DNA of 64,000 nucleotides, taken from Arthrobacter gengyunqii (GTDB lineage: Bacteria > Actinomycetota > Actinomycetes > Actinomycetales > Micrococcaceae). This document shows positions 1 through 8,411 of this stretch, piece by piece. The DNA lies in the NCBI RefSeq assembly GCF_023022985.1, contig NZ_CP095461.1, positions 3,627,057 to 3,691,056 of the forward strand, written 5' to 3'. Under the pieces are notes generated by a model. It saw only the letters and a program-made list of their open reading frames with translations, was not told where the DNA came from and made no database searches. Each line of letters opens with the position of its first letter. Within the stretch, counting starts at the first letter, position 1. The position numbers and the translations under genes are program-made.

Positions 1-402
1 GAACTGCGTGCGGTGCGGCATCTGCGGACCATCCTGCGCCAGCTGTGGACCGCGGACGAAGACCAGCTGGCAGGGGGCGTGAACCAGCTGCTGCGCAATT
101 CCCGCGCGCTGCCGCAGGTGGTTCGCCACGACGAGTGGGGGTGGCACCTGCACTGCACCTCCCCCGCGGCACCCTTGGAGCAACGGTTGGCCACGGAGGC
201 AGCCATGGCACTGGCGGACGTTCTGCGCGGCGGTGAGCTGGACCGGCTGGGAACCTGTGCCGCTCCGGACTGTGCGGCCGTCATCCTCGATCTGACGCGC
301 AACCGGTCCAAGCGGTACTGCGACACGGGGAACTGCGGAAACCGGGAACACGTGCGCTCCTACCGCAGCCGGCGGTCAGCCAAGCAGGACACCAGCCCCT
401 AG
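1..402 (+). CDS. CGNR zinc-finger (ABATE-type) regulator, C-terminal part
   Basis: The frame is open to the left edge, so the true start lies outside the window; a GTG at 13 is probably internal. The last third carries the CGNR zinc-finger pattern: Cys residues in CAAPDC, then RSKRYCDTGNCGNR. In this family (DUF1470/ABATE plus CGNR) the C-terminal finger is thought to bind DNA and the N-terminal domain to sense a stress-related ligand. The C-terminus is basic and ends in a TAG at 400-402. The gene stands alone ahead of the protease promoter. The family call is firm; the regulatory role is inferred. Confidence 0.8.
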   Translation, partial: ELRAVRHLRTILRQLWTADEDQLAGGVNQLLRNSRALPQVVRHDEWGWHLHCTSPAAPLEQRLATEAAMALADVLRGGELDRLGTCAAPDCAAVILDLTRNRSKRYCDTGNCGNREHVRSYRSRRSAKQDTSP

Positions 403-452
403 CCGGTGGGATGCAGCGGATTCCTGCAGGGCGGCAAAATTACTAAGTGCTC

Positions 453-481
453 TTGTTACTTTGCTCACCTCCCGCTATGAT
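453..481 (+). promoter_or_regulatory. Candidate sigma70-type promoter of the secreted protease
   Basis: TTGTTA (453-458) and TATGAT (476-481) are separated by exactly 17 bp. Transcription would start near 488 and give a leader of about 130 nt before the TTG start at 617. The leader contains a perfect hairpin CAGGGG-TTA-CCCCTG at 552-566. The promoter position argues against the much earlier ATG at 461 as the start codon. Confidence 0.5.
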
Positions 482-616
482 CACGGTGAGCTTCGTCCGC
501 CGTCACGGCGAACGGCTATTCCACACAGTCTCGATTCCGCGTTGTTCCGGCCAGGGGTTACCCCTGTGTCCGCTACCGGGGGTGCGGTCTGTGCCAGCAC
601 AAAATGGGGGTTTCAA

Positions 617-3277
617 TTGCAGGACAATTCGAGCGCGTTCTACAAACGCGTCGGCGCTCTGGGCGCCGCAACAGCACTGGCGGTGAGCGGGGCGTTTATC
701 GCTTCGCCCGCCCTCGCCGCACCGGCAGCGGAGCCGGAAGCAACCGCACCAGCCACGGCAACCACTGAAGCTCCGGTCGACGAGACCGTCGCAGAAGAAA
801 CGGTTGCCGAAGAGACCGTCACCGACGAGGCAACGCCCGTTGAAGAAGCTCCCGCGGAAGAGGCAGGAGCCCTGGCTCCCGGCCTGGCTGAAGCTCTTCT
901 GCGCGACCTTGGCATGACGGTCGAAGAGTTCGAGGCAGCCGGCGAGCTGGGCCAGAAGGCAGCGGATGCCCTTCCCGAGCTCCAGGCCACCGAAGGCTTC
1001 GTGGGCATCGCCATCGAAGACAAAAAGATCGTCATCACCGGTTCCGGTGAGGCCCTCGAGGCCCTGACCCTCGAGCTGGACGCCACTCTGGTGGCTCCTG
1101 CCGCCGAAGAAGCTGACGTACCGGAGGAAGCACCCGTTGCCGCCGAAGCCACCGAGGCTCCGAGCGCCGAGGCTACCGAAGAGCCGGCAGCAGATGAAGA
1201 AACCGCAGCACCGGTGACCCTTGCGGGTGAGCCCCGCGAAGTTATCAAGAAACTCCGCGCAGAATACATTTCCAGCGTCGGCCTGGAAGGCCTGCAGTCC
1301 ATCATGCTGACGGCTGACGGTTACGTTATCAAGGCGAAAAAAGCTGCAAGTGTTACTGATGGTTCAGTGCTCGCCGAGCGTCTGGCCGAAGTAGCGGGAA
1401 CCACTCCGGCCGATGCCTTTGCCAAGAACAATCCGAGCGTGACTGTCATTGACGCATCAGGTCCGGCAAACGCCCTCGAGGACGTCGTCAACGGTCAGGG
1501 CTACGCCACCTTCACCGGCAACAGCGGCGGGGCGTGCTCCATTGGCTTCAACGGTTTCAACGCCGAAGGTGCCCCCGCGGTGATCAGCGCAGGACACTGC
1601 GCCGATGACGGCCAGGCAACAGACACCATCCTTTCCATTCCGGCAGACGACCCCGCCGCGGGCGGCACGCAGCCGTCTTTGGGGTCCGATCTGGGCACCT
1701 GGGGCTTCTCCCAGTTCGGTGGCGAGAACAATTCGCCCACCGAGCTCGGATCGACTGAAAACATCGGCACGGACATTGGTGTCATCAACGGGATCAACAA
1801 TGAGCTTGATCTGCTGCCCGAGGTTACTCAGTGGGAAGATGCCAAGGATCTCACTACTGCGACCACAAAGATCACCGGAACCACCGACGCTGTTATCGGA
1901 GCTCCGATGTGCAAGTCCGGCCGTACCACCGGCTGGAGCTGCGGCGACGTTAGCGCAATCGGTGAATTCTATGTAGGCGCCCCGGACGGCGTCCGCGGAG
2001 TCTGGGGCTTCGAATCCACGCTGGAGAAGAATGCCGCACCCGGTGACTCCGGCGGATCCGTCATCTCCGGTTCCAACGCCATGGGCCTGGTCAGTGCCGG
2101 CCCCGAGGGTGGAAACTACTTCTTCTCCACCATGCTCTCCGATGGCATGAAGCGCCTGGACGGCTACACTGTTGCCGTCTTCGTTGAGGCCCCGGTCCTG
2201 ACTTCCCATAAGAACGAAGGAACCGTCCTGACGGACGAAGCCATCCGCGGCACGGCCACCACCAGCACGGTCAAGCTCACGCGCGGCGACAAGACCATTG
2301 ACGTCGACGTCGTGGACGGCTTCTGGAGCTTCCCGGCTCCGTCCACGGTTCCGACTGATGGAAAGCTCGAGTTCAAGGTCCAGGCAGTCAACGGCTTCAA
2401 CGAGTCCAAGACCGTCTCCTACGACTTGACCGTCCAGGAAGCCAAGCTTGACGCACCGGTCATCACGAACCCGGCTGCCGACGCCCAGATCGCCGACTCG
2501 CTGACGACCATCACGGGCACCGGCATTGCCGACGCCAAGCTTTCCCTCAAGGTCTCCGGCAACAAGATTGTTGAAGACGCCAAGGAATCAGACGCCGGAA
2601 CACAGGCGGTCGAACCCGTCGAGGAGACCGGCACTGCCACTGTCGATGCCGACGGCAACTGGGAATGGAAGCTCGACAACGCACTTGCCTACGGCGAGTA
2701 CACCGTGAGCGCAACCCATGACGCCATCGAAAACAGCAAGCTTGAATCGGCTGCGGCTACCTCCAAGTTCTCCGTCATCCTGAACAAGCCGATCATCACC
2801 TCGATCACTGAAGGTGACGACTTCGCCGAGGGCTCCAGCCCTCGCGACATGTCCGGCACCGGCACCGCAGGTGCAGAGATCGACGTAACCATTGGAGAGA
2901 CCACTCTCTCCGCCACTGTCGGCGACGAAGGCAACTGGAGCGTCAGCGGTTTCCCGACAGATCTGACTCCGGGAACCTACACGGTTTCCGCTGTGCAGAG
3001 CCTCTCCGGTGCAACTTCTGAAGCTGAAGCAACCTTCACGGTCACCGCCGTCGAGATTGCCCCCCAGGCTCCTCCCGTAGTGCCGCCGGCTCCCCAGCCG
3101 GGCGACCCCGCACCGACCACTCCGGCGCCTACCCCGGCACCGGACAACAACGGTGACGGCCTGCCCGACACCGGTGCTGCCGGCATGGGTCTGTTCGCCG
3201 GAGCAGGCGCACTGCTCACGGTGGGTGGTATCAGCGCACTGCTGATCAACCGCCGCCGCCAGCTGCAGGATGCCTAA
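617..3277 (+). CDS. Secreted, sortase-anchored S1 serine protease (streptogrisin/alpha-lytic type) with Ig-like repeats
   Basis: The TTG at 617 is chosen because GGGGG sits 6 nt upstream and a normal signal peptide follows (basic KR, hydrophobic stretch, cleavage near residue 34 after ALA). The product is 886 aa. An acidic Ala/Glu-rich linker and a prodomain-like region come before the protease domain at about residue 297. The catalytic triad is visible: His327 in AGHC, Asp386 in GTDIGV, Ser478 in GDSGGS. Three Ig-like modules follow, then a Pro-rich spacer, LPDTG (849-853), a hydrophobic segment and a basic tail, which is a complete cell-wall sorting signal. It should be attached covalently to peptidoglycan and digest extracellular protein. 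A lipoprotein gene resembling a free prodomain lies directly downstream. Confidence 0.87.
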   Translation: MQDNSSAFYKRVGALGAATALAVSGAFIASPALAAPAAEPEATAPATATTEAPVDETVAEETVAEETVTDEATPVEEAPAEEAGALAPGLAEALLRDLGMTVEEFEAAGELGQKAADALPELQATEGFVGIAIEDKKIVITGSGEALEALTLELDATLVAPAAEEADVPEEAPVAAEATEAPSAEATEEPAADEETAAPVTLAGEPREVIKKLRAEYISSVGLEGLQSIMLTADGYVIKAKKAASVTDGSVLAERLAEVAGTTPADAFAKNNPSVTVIDASGPANALEDVVNGQGYATFTGNSGGACSIGFNGFNAEGAPAVISAGHCADDGQATDTILSIPADDPAAGGTQPSLGSDLGTWGFSQFGGENNSPTELGSTENIGTDIGVINGINNELDLLPEVTQWEDAKDLTTATTKITGTTDAVIGAPMCKSGRTTGWSCGDVSAIGEFYVGAPDGVRGVWGFESTLEKNAAPGDSGGSVISGSNAMGLVSAGPEGGNYFFSTMLSDGMKRLDGYTVAVFVEAPVLTSHKNEGTVLTDEAIRGTATTSTVKLTRGDKTIDVDVVDGFWSFPAPSTVPTDGKLEFKVQAVNGFNESKTVSYDLTVQEAKLDAPVITNPAADAQIADSLTTITGTGIADAKLSLKVSGNKIVEDAKESDAGTQAVEPVEETGTATVDADGNWEWKLDNALAYGEYTVSATHDAIENSKLESAAATSKFSVILNKPIITSITEGDDFAEGSSPRDMSGTGTAGAEIDVTIGETTLSATVGDEGNWSVSGFPTDLTPGTYTVSAVQSLSGATSEAEATFTVTAVEIAPQAPPVVPPAPQPGDPAPTTPAPTPAPDNNGDGLPDTGAAGMGLFAGAGALLTVGGISALLINRRRQLQDA

Positions 3278-3300
3278 TCTGCCACTAGCGTGACACCACT

Positions 3301-3340
3301 AAAGCGGGTCCCGGCCTTGTGCCGGGGCCCGCTTTGGTAT
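3301..3340 (+). terminator. Intrinsic terminator after the protease gene
   Basis: Arms at 3301-3315 and 3321-3335 form a 15-bp stem (one G-U wobble) around the 5-nt loop CTTGT, 23 nt after the protease stop. The following bases are only moderately T-rich. Confidence 0.75.
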
Positions 3341-3369
3341 TTCTTACTTGAAAGACCCCAGGAGGATTG

Positions 3370-4047
3370 ATGTCCATCCCGAAAAATACGTCGAACCTGG
3401 CGAAGGCTCCGGTGGCGGTTTTTGCCGCCGCCGCGCTGTTATTCCTCAGCGGTTGCGGCCAGGACGCACAGTCCCCGCAACCCCGTCCGTCCGCATCCTC
3501 AACATCCCCGGATACGGAGCCATCAGCGAACCCCCACGTCTCCGGCGCTCCCGCCGCGCAGGACAGCACCACCGCCGGAACAACAGGGGCCGTTCCCGCT
3601 ACGCCCTCCGACCCCGACACCGCAACGGATGAGAACATGACCCAGCTCCTGCAGCTGCACACCCAGCTGAAAACCGATCTCGGTTCCGCCTATTCCGACG
3701 CCTGGATCGAGAACAACCAGCTCCATGTGGCCGTGACCACCCCGGAGGCCGAAGCTGCCGTGGCGGAAGCCGGAGCTGTTCCCTACCGGGCCGAATTCAC
3801 CGATGCGCAGCTCCAGGACGCAACTGCGGCGTTCAAGGCCTGGCTGGGCACGGATTCGGCCCCGCAGGTCCAGCTGCACTGGCTCAGCACCAGCGGACGA
3901 ACGGGCAGCATCACGGTCCGCGTGCCGGCAGAGCAGGTGCAGCCCCTCACGGATGCCGTCACTGAACAGCAGCCCACCGGCGCAGTGCAGGTCATTGTGG
4001 AGGAGTCCAGCGGCCCTGCAACCCCTCTGGGCACAAACGGCCCCTAA
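3370..4047 (+). CDS. Lipoprotein resembling a stand-alone alpha-lytic-protease-type prodomain
   Basis: The ATG at 3370 is preceded by AGGAGG at 3360-3365 and gives 225 aa. The N-terminus is a lipoprotein signal with the lipobox LSGC (Cys29), followed by a Ser/Pro/Thr-rich linker. From about residue 90 the sequence reads like prodomains of streptogrisins: a helical start, then DAWIENNQLHVAVTTPEAEA and a following EAGAVPYRAEFTDAQLQ. In those proteases the prodomain folds the enzyme and inhibits it. Here it is membrane-anchored and has no protease domain. The gene follows the protease after a terminator. A foldase or inhibitor role acting in trans is inference; lipoprotein status is well supported. 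Confidence 0.75.
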   Translation: MSIPKNTSNLAKAPVAVFAAAALLFLSGCGQDAQSPQPRPSASSTSPDTEPSANPHVSGAPAAQDSTTAGTTGAVPATPSDPDTATDENMTQLLQLHTQLKTDLGSAYSDAWIENNQLHVAVTTPEAEAAVAEAGAVPYRAEFTDAQLQDATAAFKAWLGTDSAPQVQLHWLSTSGRTGSITVRVPAEQVQPLTDAVTEQQPTGAVQVIVEESSGPATPLGTNGP

Positions 4048-4138
4048 ACGGGCAACAGGCTGTTCGGGTCCGGAAGAGGCTCCCTAGACTTGATGGCGTC
4101 GAGCAGACGGCATCACGGCCTCTTCCTAGGACCTGTTC

Positions 4139-4549
4139 ATGGATCAGAAGCTGCAGAACCTGTTGTACTCACTACCGACCCGAACCGCCTGGATCATTCT
4201 GGGCAGCTGCGCCGCGTACTGGCTCATCTGCTTCACCGGTCTTTTGACTCCGCCGGTCTCGGCGCCCGCGAGCATCGCACTTTTTTGGTTTTACGCCATG
4301 CTGATGCTGGCCCTGGCATCCGGACTTGCCGCCGTCGCGCTCGGAGCCCTGCTCATCCTGCGGCGGCAGCGCGGTGCGCTCGTCTCCGTTCCCGCGCCGT
4401 CGAGCCCGGCGGCAACCAATGACGAGGACCTGGACCAGCTGGCCGGACTGGGCCGCATGCTTGACGGTCCGGAAAGCCTTCCGGCGCCTGCACGGCCAAT
4501 GCCCCCGGCCAAAGGGCCGAAACGCAAGCAGCGCAAGCGCCGCCGCTAG
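4139..4549 (+). CDS. Small two-span membrane protein of unknown function
   Basis: The product is 136 aa. Two hydrophobic segments lie at about residues 17-38 and 44-74, followed by a flexible Ala/Pro-rich cytoplasmic tail that ends in a strongly basic KGPKRKQRKRRR. The basic end suggests contact with nucleic acid or with anionic lipid head groups. No family is recognised. It converges on the minus-strand gene ending at 4560, with only 10 bp between the stop codons. Confidence 0.6.
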   Translation: MDQKLQNLLYSLPTRTAWIILGSCAAYWLICFTGLLTPPVSAPASIALFWFYAMLMLALASGLAAVALGALLILRRQRGALVSVPAPSSPAATNDEDLDQLAGLGRMLDGPESLPAPARPMPPAKGPKRKQRKRRR

Positions 4550-4559
4550 CTGACTGCTG

Positions 4560-4967
4560 CTAGGCCGAGGGGTCGACGGGCCGGGAACCGGCGTCGTTCG
4601 CTGCGGGCGTTTCGTTAGCCGAGGGTGTGCCGTCGCCCGCCGGGGCCGAGCTGCTGCCGCCCGGCGCTCCGACAGAACCCGCGCCGCCGGGGATCTTGGC
4701 TGCGCTGCGGTGAATGCCGGATCCTTCGCTGAGGTGGTCCGGGTTGGGCTTTTCCGTCATGAGGAGCAGGGAGCAGATCAGGAGCGAGGCGATGAAGGCG
4801 ATGCCGGCAGCCGTGAGGCCCAGGTCAACCCGCAGTTCCTTCTCTGCGCCGCCGGTGGCAAAGATCATGGTGGCAACACCCGCAATCACAGCCAGCACGG
4901 CAGAGAAAATGAGTGGGGCCTTCACGGAGTTCCGCTTCTGCGGCCTTCCGGATGAGCTGTTCGCCAC
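4560..4967 (-). CDS. Small two-span membrane protein of unknown function
   Basis: The GTG at 4967 is selected because AGGAGG lies 7 nt upstream; earlier in-frame starts would run through the promoter. The product is 135 aa. A polar Ser/Lys-rich head is followed by two hydrophobic segments (about residues 18-38 and 50-70) and a Gly/Ser/Pro-rich disordered tail of about 60 residues. No enzyme motif is visible and the family is not recognised. A promoter with a perfect dyad sits directly upstream, so transcription is probably repressed by a specific regulator. Confidence 0.65.
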   Translation of the reverse strand: MANSSSGRPQKRNSVKAPLIFSAVLAVIAGVATMIFATGGAEKELRVDLGLTAAGIAFIASLLICSLLLMTEKPNPDHLSEGSGIHRSAAKIPGGAGSVGAPGGSSSAPAGDGTPSANETPAANDAGSRPVDPSA

Positions 4968-4999
4968 TGTTTTTCCTCCTGCTGCGTTGATGTCCTTCG

Positions 5000-5029
5000 T
5001 TCTACAGTTTGTAGAACCGGAGTTGTCTA
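5000..5029 (-). promoter_or_regulatory. Candidate promoter overlapped by a 7-bp perfect dyad operator
   Basis: On the minus strand a -35-like TAGACA (5024-5029) and -10-like TGTAGA (5001-5006) are 17 bp apart. The dyad TTCTACA-N3-TGTAGAA (5000-5016) covers the -10 element. It recalls BlaI/CopY operators (TACA-N2-TGTA), but the spacer is one base longer. It lies between the stop of the upstream membrane-protein gene and the GTG at 4967. Confidence 0.45.
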
Positions 5030-5031
5030 GT

Positions 5032-5658
5032 TTACGGCTTCTGCCGGACGGCCGGCGACGGGCGGGACTGGCTACCCTGTGACCGGGCGTCCCAGCGGGC
5101 ACCGAGTCCGGACGTGGCCAGCATTACGGCGATGATGATGGCTGAACCGCCGGTTACCCCGAGCATTGCATGGGCCCCGAGATCCATGAGCTGAACGGCA
5201 AGCAGGATGACGGCTGTTCCCAGGCTGACCACACCGGTGATCAGCCAGTCCCGTGCCGGCAGGAACGTCTTGCGGGACGTGGTCCAGAGATAGAGTTCCA
5301 CGGCGCCGCCCACCACCAGGGCAAGTCCTGCTGCAACCAGGAACCCTTCGACCGACCGCAGTGCCAGGACGGCGATTCCGGCAAGCGCGTAGGCTGCCGC
5401 TTCCAGCAGCTGGAGGCTACGGATTCGCTGTTCGCCATCGGTGCCCGCGAGGACGGCCATCCGCCAGACGGACACCGCCGTCAGCAGCAGGTACAGACCG
5501 CCGGCAACGGACAGTACGCCGACTCCGGGGGACTGCCAGAAAACCGTCAGGATGCCGAAGGCCGCCGCCGTGGCGGACCGTAGGAGGATGGGTACCCACG
5601 GGGTGCCGTGGTTGGAATCGCCCACTGCCGAGCCTCCGCTTTCGTATCTGCGCGTCAT
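5032..5658 (-). CDS. DUF308/HdeD-like integral membrane protein
   Basis: The product is 208 aa with about six hydrophobic segments. They are arranged as short paired hairpins (for example around residues 24-42, 46-68, 83-101, 104-124, 136-157 and 163-181), as in the DUF308/HdeD family of small multi-span proteins linked to acid or envelope stress. The tail is hydrophilic and basic. The gene sits upstream of the 4560-4967 membrane protein but is separated from it by a candidate promoter, so the two may be transcribed independently. Family assignment rests on topology and composition, not on a diagnostic motif. Confidence 0.6.
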   Translation of the reverse strand: MTRRYESGGSAVGDSNHGTPWVPILLRSATAAAFGILTVFWQSPGVGVLSVAGGLYLLLTAVSVWRMAVLAGTDGEQRIRSLQLLEAAAYALAGIAVLALRSVEGFLVAAGLALVVGGAVELYLWTTSRKTFLPARDWLITGVVSLGTAVILLAVQLMDLGAHAMLGVTGGSAIIIAVMLATSGLGARWDARSQGSQSRPSPAVRQKP

Positions 5659-5682
5659 GTGGCCGGTTGGCCACCCACCAGC

Positions 5683-7047
5683 TTAGTCGCTCGCGGTGCC
5701 CGGTGCCGCCCCGGTGACCATCCATGCGTCCCGGCGTACGCGCCAGGTCAGCGTCACCGCCCGGGCGCTCATGTATCCCAGGGCAAAAGCGGCCCACAGC
5801 CAGGCAATGCCTCCGGGACCGTCCAACCCGGCGAGATGCACCCACCAGAGCAACGGCAGATAGGCCACCAGATTCAGCATGCCCGTCAAGGCCAGGTACC
5901 GTGCGTCGCCCGCGCCGATGAGCACGCCGTCGAGCACAAACACCAGCCCACAGATCGGCTGGGACGCGGCCAGCACCCACAATCCCGCGGTGAGTGCGGA
6001 CTGCACTCCGGCGTCCGGCGTGAAGATCCAGCCGGCGAAGGGTGCGGCGGCGGCCAGCAGCACTCCGGTGATCACCCCGAAGCCCACCCCCCAGCGGATC
6101 ATCCGGCGGGTCAGCTCCCGGGCCATGGTCCGGTTGCCGGCGCCGAGTTCCTTGCCGATGAGTGCCTGCGCGGCAATGGCCAGGGCGTCCAGGGCAAAGG
6201 CCAGGAAAGTGAAGACGGTCATGACCAGCTGGTGGGCAGCCAGGGACTGCGGTCCCTGCGCGGTGGCCACGAACACGGCGGCCAGCACGGCCAGGCGCAG
6301 GCTGAGGGTGCGCAGCATCAGCCAGGAGCCCACGTGCGCGGTGGCGCGGATCCCGGCGGCGGCGGGACGCAGCGGAACTCCGGCACGGCGCGCCATCCGG
6401 CCCACCAGCACCAGATAGACGGCGGCCATCCCCCACTGGGTGATGCTGGTGCCCAGCGCGGATCCGGCAACGGAGAGGTTGAAACCGTACACCAGCAGAT
6501 AGTTCAGGCCGATGTTCACTGCGCAGCCGACGCCGGCCACCATCAGCGGCGTGCGGGTGTCCTGCAGTCCGCGCAGCACTCCGGTGGCGGCCAGGACCAC
6601 GAGCATGGCGGTTAGGCCCGGCATTGAATACTGCAGGTAGTCCACGGCGAAGGCGTGCACGTCACCGGTGGCGCCCAAGGCCGTGGCGAGAGCGGGTGCG
6701 GCGAGAATGCCGGCGGTGGAGAGCAGCACCCCCAGAATCAGGGCCAGGCCGATCCCGTCCCTGCCGGCGGCCACGGCCTCCCGGTGGCGGTTGCCGCCCA
6801 GATGGCGCGCCACGGTGCCGGTGGTGGAGTAGGCCAGGAACACCATGAGGCCGACGGCGGTCTGCAGCACCGTGGATGCCAGACCCACGCCGGCCAGCTC
6901 GTTGACGCCCAGGTGGCCCACGATGGCCGAATCCGCGATCAGGAACAGCGGCTCGGCGATCAGCGCACCGAGTGCGGGTATGGCCAGGGCGAGGATGCGC
7001 CGGCCGAGGTTCGAGCTGGAGATTTGTGCTGAAGTGCCCACCTTCAC
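5683..7047 (-). CDS. MATE-family efflux transporter (DinF-like)
   Basis: The product is 454 aa with 12 predicted hydrophobic spans in two similar halves. The first helix begins LALAIPALGALIAEPLF and continues DSAIVGHLG, typical of MATE exporters of the DinF branch. These proteins couple Na+ or H+ entry to export of cationic drugs or metabolites. The gene lies 3 bp downstream of an MFS exporter on the same strand, so the two exporters are probably co-transcribed. The substrate cannot be told from sequence. Confidence 0.85.
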   Translation of the reverse strand: MKVGTSAQISSSNLGRRILALAIPALGALIAEPLFLIADSAIVGHLGVNELAGVGLASTVLQTAVGLMVFLAYSTTGTVARHLGGNRHREAVAAGRDGIGLALILGVLLSTAGILAAPALATALGATGDVHAFAVDYLQYSMPGLTAMLVVLAATGVLRGLQDTRTPLMVAGVGCAVNIGLNYLLVYGFNLSVAGSALGTSITQWGMAAVYLVLVGRMARRAGVPLRPAAAGIRATAHVGSWLMLRTLSLRLAVLAAVFVATAQGPQSLAAHQLVMTVFTFLAFALDALAIAAQALIGKELGAGNRTMARELTRRMIRWGVGFGVITGVLLAAAAPFAGWIFTPDAGVQSALTAGLWVLAASQPICGLVFVLDGVLIGAGDARYLALTGMLNLVAYLPLLWWVHLAGLDGPGGIAWLWAAFALGYMSARAVTLTWRVRRDAWMVTGAAPGTASD

Positions 7048-7050
7048 AGC

Positions 7051-8367
7051 TTACGGTCCCGGTTGCGCCCCGGCCGCCCCGGGACCTGCGGCGGGATCTG
7101 CGGCGGACCCGGCGCCTGGGTCCGCCGTGAGCACCGCGGCAGCTGTTCCTGCGGCGAGCGCCATCAGTACACCCACATAGGCGCTGAGTCCGGCCCATCC
7201 GAAGGCCTGGAAGAAGATGCCGCCGATCCAGCCCAGCAGGCTCGACCCGGCGTAGTAAAAGAGGTTGTACAGCGACGAGGACTGCGCCCGTCCCTCAGTG
7301 GCGAGGAACGGGGCCCAGCCGGAGGCAATGGAATGGGCGGCGAAGAACCCGCCAGTGAACACCACCAGCCCGGCAATCACTGCGGGCAGCCATGCCGCAA
7401 GCGTGAGGGCCAGCCCGGCAGCCATGACGGCGGTGGAACCCAGGAGCACGGTTTTGCGTCCGCCGCGGGTCTCAAGCCGGCCGGCGAGTGCTCCGGCGGA
7501 CCTGGAGGACCAGGTACCGGCGAGGTAGGCCAGGAACAGGAAGCTGGCCACGCTCTGCGGCAGCGAAAACGGCGCAGCACCCAGCCGGAAGCCCAGATAG
7601 TTGTAGACCGCCACAAAGCCGCCCATCAGCAGGAACCCCTGCATGTACAGGGTGAGCTGCCGCGGGTTGCGCAGGTTGGCCAGCAGCCGCCCGCCCAGTC
7701 CCGGACCCGGATCCGACCGGCGCAGCGGAACAAATCCCTGCTGTTTCGGTGCGGTCAGCATGAACACGATTCCGGCTCCGGCGGCGAGGAGGCTGACGAC
7801 GCCGACGCCGACGCGCCAGTCCGCAGCATCGGCCACGGGGGCGGCCACCAGGCGTCCGGCCAGCCCGCCGATCGTGGTGCCGGAGACGTAGCTTCCGGCA
7901 GCGACGGCGGCGTGGACACGTGACACTTCCTCGTTGAGGTAGGCCAGGGCGACCGCGGGAATCCCGCCCATGGCGGCACCTTCGGCGAACCGCAGAGCCA
8001 GAAGCACCGGAAGGTCGGGGCTGAACGGAACCAGCAGCCCCAGCACCACCGCCGCGACGATCGCCAGCCGCATCACCGGCAGCCGGCCGAACCTGTCGGC
8101 GGCGGCGGCCCAGGGGATAACTGCTGCGGCCAGGCCCAGGGTGGCGGCCGAGACCGTGAGGGCGGCCGAGGACGCCGTGATGTCCAGGTCCCGGGCCATT
8201 CCGGGCAGGACGCCCTGCACCGAATACAGCTGGGCAAACGTGGCCATGCCGGCCGCGGCCAATCCAATGAGCACGCCCCGGTACCCGTGGCTGCCTTTTG
8301 CATGTCCGGTCCACGGCTCATCCCTGCGGTTCCCCGCCCCTGCTGCTGTCTCCTTGCGCACGATCAA
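7051..8367 (-). CDS. MFS transporter (YnfM-like drug/metabolite exporter)
   Basis: Up to 438 aa with 12 hydrophobic spans. The loop between spans 2 and 3 carries the MFS motif DRFGRLPVMR. The N-terminus (VQGVLPGMARDLDITAS) and the motif GTTIGGLAGR resemble the YnfM/CynX-like branch. The frame opens with a TTG at 8367 without a clear ribosome binding site, so the true start may be a few codons further in. It probably leads an operon with the MATE gene 3 bp downstream. Confidence 0.8.
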   Translation of the reverse strand: MIVRKETAAGAGNRRDEPWTGHAKGSHGYRGVLIGLAAAGMATFAQLYSVQGVLPGMARDLDITASSAALTVSAATLGLAAAVIPWAAAADRFGRLPVMRLAIVAAVVLGLLVPFSPDLPVLLALRFAEGAAMGGIPAVALAYLNEEVSRVHAAVAAGSYVSGTTIGGLAGRLVAAPVADAADWRVGVGVVSLLAAGAGIVFMLTAPKQQGFVPLRRSDPGPGLGGRLLANLRNPRQLTLYMQGFLLMGGFVAVYNYLGFRLGAAPFSLPQSVASFLFLAYLAGTWSSRSAGALAGRLETRGGRKTVLLGSTAVMAAGLALTLAAWLPAVIAGLVVFTGGFFAAHSIASGWAPFLATEGRAQSSSLYNLFYYAGSSLLGWIGGIFFQAFGWAGLSAYVGVLMALAAGTAAAVLTADPGAGSAADPAAGPGAAGAQPGP

Positions 8368-8411
8368 ACTCTAGGCCTTCGGGCTCCGGGCCCGCACCGC
8401 CGTCAGACCCG

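Noticed and set aside
461..616. Upstream ATG start for the protease, adding 52 residues
   Set aside because: It lies within the likely promoter (453-481) and would put a non-signal sequence before a typical signal peptide; the TTG at 617 has a ribosome binding site.
640..1305. Long minus-strand frame opposite the protease gene
   Set aside because: Ala/Ser-rich shadow of the repetitive Ala/Glu coding sequence on the plus strand; no start signals.
5608..6615. 335-aa plus-strand frame opposite the MATE gene
   Set aside because: His/Gly/Gln-rich composition typical of antisense frames in GC-rich genes; no hydrophobic or domain pattern.
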